Shown here: positions 61,498 through 64,000 of the stretch, piece after piece | Layout: each line of letters starts with the position of its first letter | How positions within the stretch are numbered: the first letter of the stretch is position 1 | Assembly (NCBI RefSeq): GCF_000738675.1 | Contig: NZ_JPUX01000001.1 | Location: 3,472,001 to 3,536,000, forward strand | Direction of reading: 5' to 3' | DNA: 64,000 nucleotides | Source: Serratia nematodiphila DZ0503SBS1 | Lineage (GTDB): Bacteria > Pseudomonadota > Gammaproteobacteria > Enterobacterales > Enterobacteriaceae | Notes under the pieces: generated by a model | Database searches by the model: none | Seen by the model: the letters and a program-made list of their open reading frames with translations, nothing else | What the model was told of the DNA's origin: nothing | Position numbers and translations under genes: made by a program

Positions 61498-64000
61498 CAG
61501 ACTCGCTCCTTACGCTGGCTTTGCCTTTGGTACGGTATTGCTCGAATCGCGCCGTCAGGCCGCGGATCACCACATAAAACACCGGTGTCAGGAACAGGCC
61601 GAACAAGGTCACGCCCAGCATGCCGGCGAATACTGCAACCCCCATGGCATGGCGCATTTCCGCACCCGCACCGCTGGCGAAGATCAACGGAATGACGCCG
61701 GCAATAAACGCGATCGAAGTCATCACGATCGGTCTTAGCCGCAGTCGGCAAGCCTTAATCACCGCCTCGAGCGTGTTTGCACCTTCATCCTCCAGACTGC
61801 GGGCAAACTCGACGATCAGGATGGCGTTTTTGGCGGCCAAACCGACCAGCACAATGAGGCCTATTTGCACGAAAACGTTGTTGTCACCCCCCAACAGCCA
61901 GACGCCAATCATGGCGCTCAACAGACACATCGGCACGATCAGCAGTACGGCCAAAGGCAGCAGCCAGCTGTTGTATTGCGTGGCCAGAATGAGATAAGCG
62001 AGCAGTACGCACAGTGGGAAAATGAACAGCGCCGCGTTGCCCGCGAGCTTTTGCTGATAGGTGAGATCGGTCCATTCGACGGTCATGCCTTCCGGCAGCG
62101 TCTCTTTTGCCAGTTGCTCCATCAAGGCCACCGCTTGACCGGAACTGACACCTATCGCCGCGCCGCCCGAGATATCGGCCGATGGGTAGCCGTTGTAACG
62201 GATGATGCGATCCGGGCCGGAGCCGGGCGTCACGGTAACAAAGGAAGACAGCGGCAGCATGTCACCGGCCGCGTTGCGCACCTGCAGTCGGCCGATGGCT
62301 TCCGCTTGCATGCGATGGTTGGCATCGGCCTGGGCGGTCACCTTGTAAGTGCGGCCGAATCGGTTGAAGTCGTTGATGTAAAGCGAGCCGAGGTAGATTT
62401 GAAGCGACTCGAACACATCCGCCAGGCTGACACCCTGACTTTTCGCCTGCGTACGGTCGATAACCACATCAAGTTGCGGCGCATTGATGTCCAGGCTGGT
62501 CATCAGACCGGCGATCTGTCCCGATTCGGTGGCTTTCACCATCAGGAGCCGCGTGTGCTCAACCAGAGACTCAAGCCCCGCGCCGCCGCGATCTTCCACC
62601 TGCATCTTGAATCCGCCGGTGGCGCCGAGACCGGGGACGGGCGGTGGCGGAAATACGCCGAGGAAACCATCGGGAATGTCGGCGAACTTCGCCTGCAGCC
62701 GACCAGCGATGGCTGACGCGGCCAGATCGGGCGTGGCGCGTTCTTTAAACGGATCGAGCATGACGAACATCACGGCGGCGTTCGGCACATTGACGAAGCC
62801 GTTGATAGACAGTCCCGGAAAGGCCACGACGCTTTCCACCCCGGGTTCCGCCAGCGCGATCTTCGACATCTGTTTAACGACCGCATCGGTGCGATCCAGC
62901 GAGGCCGAGTTGGGCAATTGGGCGATGCCGACGAGATAATACTTATCCTGCATGGGCACGAAGCCCGGCGGTACGGCCTGGAAGCCGAAAAACGTCAGAA
63001 CGAGCAGCCCGCCGTAAATGGCCAGCGCCACGCCGCTGACGCGCACCGTTTTACGCACGGCATTGGCATACGCGTCCGGCGCGCGTTGGAAAGGCCGGGC
63101 GGCGGCTTGCACGATACGCTGAATACGGCCGGGAGCGCGATGTTCCGCCGGATGCGGCCGCAGCAGCAAGCCGGCCAGCGCCGGGCTGAGCGTCAGGGAA
63201 TTGAGCGCCGACAGCAGGGTAGAAATGGCGATAGTCAATGCGAACTGACGGTAAAATTCCCCTTGTAAACCGCTCAGGAACGCCGTTGGAATGAACACAG
63301 CGGCCAGCACCGAGGTGATGGCGATGATCGGCCCGGTGACTTCATCCATGGCGAGCCGTGCGGCTTGCTGCGGCGTTTTACCGTTTTCGATGTGCCGTTC
63401 GACATTCTCTACCACCACAATAGCGTCATCGACGACGATACCGATAGACAACACCAAACCGAACAGGGACAGCGTATTGAGCGAGAAGCCCATCAAATGC
63501 ATGATGGCGAACGTGCCGACCAGCGAGACCGGCACCGCGAGCAGCGGAATGAGCGAGGCTCGCCAGCTACGCAGGAACACTACCACCACGATCACCACCA
63601 GCAGGATCGCCTCCAGCAGGGTCGTCACCACCGATTCGAGCGATGCCTGCACGAAAACCGTCGGATCATAGGCGATTCGTGAGCTGAGCCCGGCAGGGAA
63701 GTCGCCTTCCAGGCGTTTGACGGTCGCTCTGACCGCCCGAGCGACGTCCAGCGCGTTGGCGCCCGGGCTCTGAATGATTTGCAGCGCGACGGCCGGCTCG
63801 CCGTCGAGCAGGCTGCGCAGCGCATACGCATCGGCGCCCATTTCTATACGGGCGACGTCGCGCAAGCGGGTCACCTGGCCGTCGCTGCCGGTGCGGATGA
63901 TGATATCGCCAAACTGTTTCTCATCGGCCAGCCGCCCCAGGGTATTGACCGTAACCTGAAATGCGGCATTGGAGTCGGGCGCCTGACCGACGGAACCGGC
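61481..64000 (-). CDS. RND efflux pump (second system, N-terminus beyond the window)
   Basis: The frame stays open to the window edge, where it reads in-frame residues (APDSNAAFQVTVNTLGRL) typical of the first periplasmic porter loop, so the gene continues outside. About 840 residues are visible: helix-4 aspartates in GIVVDDAIVVVENVERHIE, second-half loop and helices, ending DEKSS. By this loop it looks like the MexF/OqxB branch of HAE1 pumps. The adaptor gene is presumably upstream, outside the window. Confidence 0.9.
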   Translation of the reverse strand, partial: AGSVGQAPDSNAAFQVTVNTLGRLADEKQFGDIIIRTGSDGQVTRLRDVARIEMGADAYALRSLLDGEPAVALQIIQSPGANALDVARAVRATVKRLEGDFPAGLSSRIAYDPTVFVQASLESVVTTLLEAILLVVIVVVVFLRSWRASLIPLLAVPVSLVGTFAIMHLMGFSLNTLSLFGLVLSIGIVVDDAIVVVENVERHIENGKTPQQAARLAMDEVTGPIIAITSVLAAVFIPTAFLSGLQGEFYRQFALTIAISTLLSALNSLTLSPALAGLLLRPHPAEHRAPGRIQRIVQAAARPFQRAPDAYANAVRKTVRVSGVALAIYGGLLVLTFFGFQAVPPGFVPMQDKYYLVGIAQLPNSASLDRTDAVVKQMSKIALAEPGVESVVAFPGLSINGFVNVPNAAVMFVMLDPFKERATPDLAASAIAGRLQAKFADIPDGFLGVFPPPPVPGLGATGGFKMQVEDRGGAGLESLVEHTRLLMVKATESGQIAGLMTSLDINAPQLDVVIDRTQAKSQGVSLADVFESLQIYLGSLYINDFNRFGRTYKVTAQADANHRMQAEAIGRLQVRNAAGDMLPLSSFVTVTPGSGPDRIIRYNGYPSADISGGAAIGVSSGQAVALMEQLAKETLPEGMTVEWTDLTYQQKLAGNAALFIFPLCVLLAYLILATQYNSWLLPLAVLLIVPMCLLSAMIGVWLLGGDNNVFVQIGLIVLVGLAAKNAILIVEFARSLEDEGANTLEAVIKACRLRLRPIVMTSIAFIAGVIPLIFASGAGAEMRHAMGVAVFAGMLGVTLFGLFLTPVFYVVIRGLTARFEQYRTKGKASVRSESDEKSS

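Overview
The window is GC-rich enterobacterial DNA and almost certainly comes from Serratia, most likely the S. marcescens group. The best evidence is the complete sfuABC ferric-iron ABC operon, first described in S. marcescens, and a chromosomal tetA/tetR pair of the tet(41) type with two tet operators. Genes are dense on both strands, and no insertion sequence, prophage, CRISPR array, tRNA or rRNA was seen.

Layout. 1-6 kb: the end of an AraC-type regulator, a drug/metabolite transporter, a stand-alone second elongation factor G, a CsbD/DUF883 stress protein and a secreted TAP-like peptidase. 6-12 kb: sfuABC behind a Fur box, then an OppA-like binding protein. 12-15 kb: a magnesium locus made of an M-box riboswitch, an mgtE interrupted by an in-frame TGA, an 18-codon ORF, a homologue of the 31-residue E. 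coli protein MgtS, a 59-residue membrane protein and a CDF metal transporter. 15-21 kb: an inositol-monophosphatase-like enzyme, a repeat-rich spacer, an ABC-F ATPase behind a leader peptide and competing hairpins, and a DUF3772 MscS channel. 21-30 kb: a fused gene scar, a MASE1-like/GGDEF cyclase, DUF1428, VOC and VIT1 proteins, dsdA, bglA with an RpiR regulator, and an SsuA-like binding protein. 30-41 kb: tetA/tetR, a periplasmic molybdenum hydroxylase with a tri-heme cytochrome, a nitroreductase, a small ORF, an EamA exporter with an XRE-cupin regulator, and a transglutaminase-like protein.

41-50 kb: an AT-rich orphan gene with a zinc-ribbon-like N-terminus and a HEPN-like RNxxxH motif sits where most of an FdhF/YdeP-type oxidoreductase gene has been lost. 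It is followed by ggt, a LysR regulator, a Tat-exported agmatine-deiminase-family enzyme, a methyltransferase, and an IclR regulator with a DAPG-hydrolase-family enzyme and an MFS exporter that share an operator-like dyad. 50-64 kb: a complete RND tripartite pump, a DUF1493 protein, a copper block (copA, cueR, copZ) and a second RND/outer-membrane-factor pair running off the end.

Three themes link the genes. Fur-like sites lie in front of sfuA and also, less expectedly, near the molybdenum hydroxylase operon, the transglutaminase-like gene, the RND operon and the EF-G paralogue. Metal handling recurs (iron, magnesium, copper, CDF, VIT1). Efflux and antibiotic tolerance recur (TetA, two RND systems, ABC-F, EamA and MFS exporters). 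The least explained items are the leader-controlled ABC-F gene, the HEPN-like orphan and the broken mgtE beside an intact mgtS-like gene.
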